Positions 62,701-64,000 of a stretch of 64,000 bases of DNA are shown here, piece after piece (positions within the stretch are counted from its first letter, which is position 1; the number at the start of each line of letters is the position of its first letter). Origin of the DNA: Ruminococcus sp. GTDB lineage: Bacteria > Bacillota > Clostridia > Oscillospirales > Ruminococcaceae. Location of the stretch: positions 1 through 64,000 of the forward strand of contig JAFYGE010000024.1 in assembly GCA_017543335.1 (NCBI GenBank), read 5' to 3'. Below the pieces are notes generated by a model, which was not told the DNA's origin, did not search any database, and saw only the letters and a list, made by a program, of their open reading frames with translations. Position numbers and translations under genes: made by a program.

Positions 62701-64000
62701 CAGTCTTCACCTTTGAGCTTATCAAGATCAATATCTCCCACGAACACGTCCATATCCTTACCAAGAGCGTTAGGGATGATAGAGAATGTGTTTGAGATAC
62801 CGTCCTGAGCGTGTCTGAATGGGAGCTTAGCAACGGATGAAAGTGATGCTACTGCACCGTGAGTATCTCTGCCGTGCATCGGGTTAGCTCCTGGAGCAAG
62901 CGGAACTCCCTGCTTACGTCCGTCAGGAGTATTACCTGTCTTCTTACCATATACAACGTTTGATGTGATTGTAAGGATAGACATTGTCGGAACACCGTCA
63001 CGGTATGTGTGGTGCTTTCTTATGCAGTCCATGAACTTGCGGACTACAGTAACAGCAAGCTGGTCAACACGGTCATCGTTATTGCCGTATTTCGGGAAGT
63101 CTCCCTCTATCTCGTAGTCAACAACAACGTTCTTTGCAACGTCAACTACATTTCCGGCCTTGTCCTTTATTTCGATATCCTTGCGGATAGGCTTTACCTT
63201 AGCGTACTTGATAGCAGAAAGTGAGTCGGCAACAACAGAAAGACCTGCGATACCTGTAGCGAAGTAACGCTTAACGTCTCTGTCGTGAAGAGCCATCTGG
63301 AGTCTCTCATAGCTGTACTTATCGTGCATATAGTGGATAACATTAAGAGTGTTAACATAAAGACCTGCAAGCCACTCCATCATGTCCATATACTTTTCCC
63401 AAACGTCATCGAAATCAAGGTACTCGCTGTCGACAGGTCTGAACTTAGGACCTACCTGAATTCCGAGTCTCTCATCAACACCGCCGTTTATTGCGTAGAG
63501 AAGGCACTTAGCGAGGTTTGCTCTTGCACCGAAGAACTGCATCTCCTTGCCGACTACCATTGATGATACGCAGCAAGCGATAGCATAGTCATCGCCGTGA
63601 GTTACACGCATCATATCGTCGTTCTCATACTGGATAGAAGATGTCTTTATAGATATCTTTGCACAGTACTCCTTGAACTTTCTTGGGGGCTTTGTTGACC
63701 AGAGAATAGTCATATTCGGCTCTGGAGCAGTACCGAGGTTTTCAAGTGTGTGGAGGTAACGGAAGCTGTTCTTTGTTACCATGTGATTACCGTCAACGCT
63801 TACACCGCCTATGGACTCTGTTATCCATGTAGGGTCACCTGAGAACAGTGAGTTATACTCAGGAGTACGTGCAAACTTAACGATACGGAGCTTCATAATG
63901 AAGTGGTCGATTAACTCCTGAGCCTCTTCCTCAGTAATTAAACCGTTATCGAGGTCACGCTGAATATATATATCGAGGAATGTTGAAGTACGTCCAAGTG
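62700..64000 (-). CDS. pflB: Pyruvate formate-lyase large subunit, lacking its C-terminal radical domain (5' end outside window)
   Basis: The frame stays open to the window edge ([19 protein letters not shown]), so the N-terminus is missing. Visible are the paired catalytic cysteines [23 protein letters not shown], and near the end [18 protein letters not shown] and [11 protein letters not shown]. In ordinary enzymes the radical domain follows NALGKD directly; here the chain ends about 17 residues later with LDKLKGED and a TGA. The enzyme cleaves pyruvate with CoA to acetyl-CoA and formate. The radical glycine comes from the gene at 62212. Confidence 0.93.
   Translation of the reverse strand, partial: LGRTSTFLDIYIQRDLDNGLITEEEAQELIDHFIMKLRIVKFARTPEYNSLFSGDPTWITESIGGVSVDGNHMVTKNSFRYLHTLENLGTAPEPNMTILWSTKPPRKFKEYCAKISIKTSSIQYENDDMMRVTHGDDYAIACCVSSMVVGKEMQFFGARANLAKCLLYAINGGVDERLGIQVGPKFRPVDSEYLDFDDVWEKYMDMMEWLAGLYVNTLNVIHYMHDKYSYERLQMALHDRDVKRYFATGIAGLSVVADSLSAIKYAKVKPIRKDIEIKDKAGNVVDVAKNVVVDYEIEGDFPKYGNNDDRVDQLAVTVVRKFMDCIRKHHTYRDGVPTMSILTITSNVVYGKKTGNTPDGRKQGVPLAPGANPMHGRDTHGAVASLSSVAKLPFRHAQDGISNTFSIIPNALGKDMDVFVGDIDLDKLKGED

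Noticed and set aside
62212..62702. Pyruvate formate-lyase split as a simple frameshift or sequencing error
   Set aside because: A frameshift would leave alignable sequence across the gap. Instead about 200 bases of unrelated coding sequence lie between, with a TGATG coupling and a separate SD for the radical domain.
1..64000. tRNA, rRNA, CRISPR arrays, prophage, IS transposases, plasmid origins
   Set aside because: I looked for tRNA T-loop signatures, regular spaced repeats, integrase or transposase motifs and found none convincing. The amidase at 37135 is phage-like in build, but no other phage gene is near it.

Overview
The window looks like about 64 kb of chromosome from an anaerobic, Gram-positive, fibre-degrading Clostridia, most likely a Ruminococcus or close relative. 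The evidence is a GH26 mannanase carrying a C-terminal type I dockerin (cellulosome-style attachment), a complete Rnf ferredoxin:NAD+ oxidoreductase operon, pyruvate formate-lyase, several secreted repeat proteins and moderately AT-rich DNA. Most coding DNA is ordinary core chromosome. I see no prophage, IS transposase, CRISPR array, tRNA or rRNA.

Layout. 1-2100: a truncated short repeat, a diguanylate cyclase and RNase P RNA. 2100-9500, minus strand: an unknown protein, clpC, then tig-clpP-clpX (protein quality control), with a tiny cysteine-rich peptide gene between clpC and clpX. 8786-14660, minus: rplS with its leader, then a packed run of two signal peptidases, rbgA, rnhB, yraN, thrC and a phosphoesterase. 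15036-18944, minus: DUF896, cytidine deaminase, a radical SAM pair and a methyltransferase. 19073-25944, plus: SDR reductase, HD hydrolase, LTA-synthase-like sulfatase, thioesterase, HtrA, and a secreted DUF4214-repeat protein ending in a toxin-like nuclease domain. 25987-34629, minus: addBA and a double GH25 lysozyme. 34840-42848: rluD, tyrA, an amidase, nicotinate phosphoribosyltransferase, a D,D-carboxypeptidase homologue lacking its active-site residues, an SMI1/KNR4 protein, a phosphoesterase, TspO and an 18-residue peptide gene. 42931-48322, minus: rnfCDGEAB plus a GNAT acetyltransferase. 48340-48950: two MITE-like elements. 48954-51852, minus: aroA-aroC-DUF4364. 52202-64000: a GGDEF/EAL phosphodiesterase, an HhH protein, a 32-residue peptide, a BspA-like LRR protein, a lipoprotein, asnB, the GH26 mannanase, and a pyruvate formate-lyase locus cut by the window end.

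Most unusual points. (1) Pyruvate formate-lyase is encoded in pieces: the main chain stops where the glycyl-radical domain should begin, and that domain is a separate 79-residue gene. Between them sits a 72-residue cysteine-containing protein whose N-terminal half resembles the start of the radical domain. (2) Four MITE-like inverted-repeat elements of different sequence occur, one of them (173 bp) in two copies 57 kb apart. (3) Three very small genes with good ribosome binding sites are present. (4) Degenerate enzymes occur: the D,D-carboxypeptidase homologue, the second GH25 domain, a GGDNF cyclase domain and an altered phosphoesterase. (5) Terminator-like hairpins lie between consensus promoters and the start codons of asnB and aroA.

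Promoters are unusually easy to read here: many genes have a near-consensus -35/-10 pair with a 17-base spacer. All functional assignments rest on recognising motifs by eye; no database search was run.
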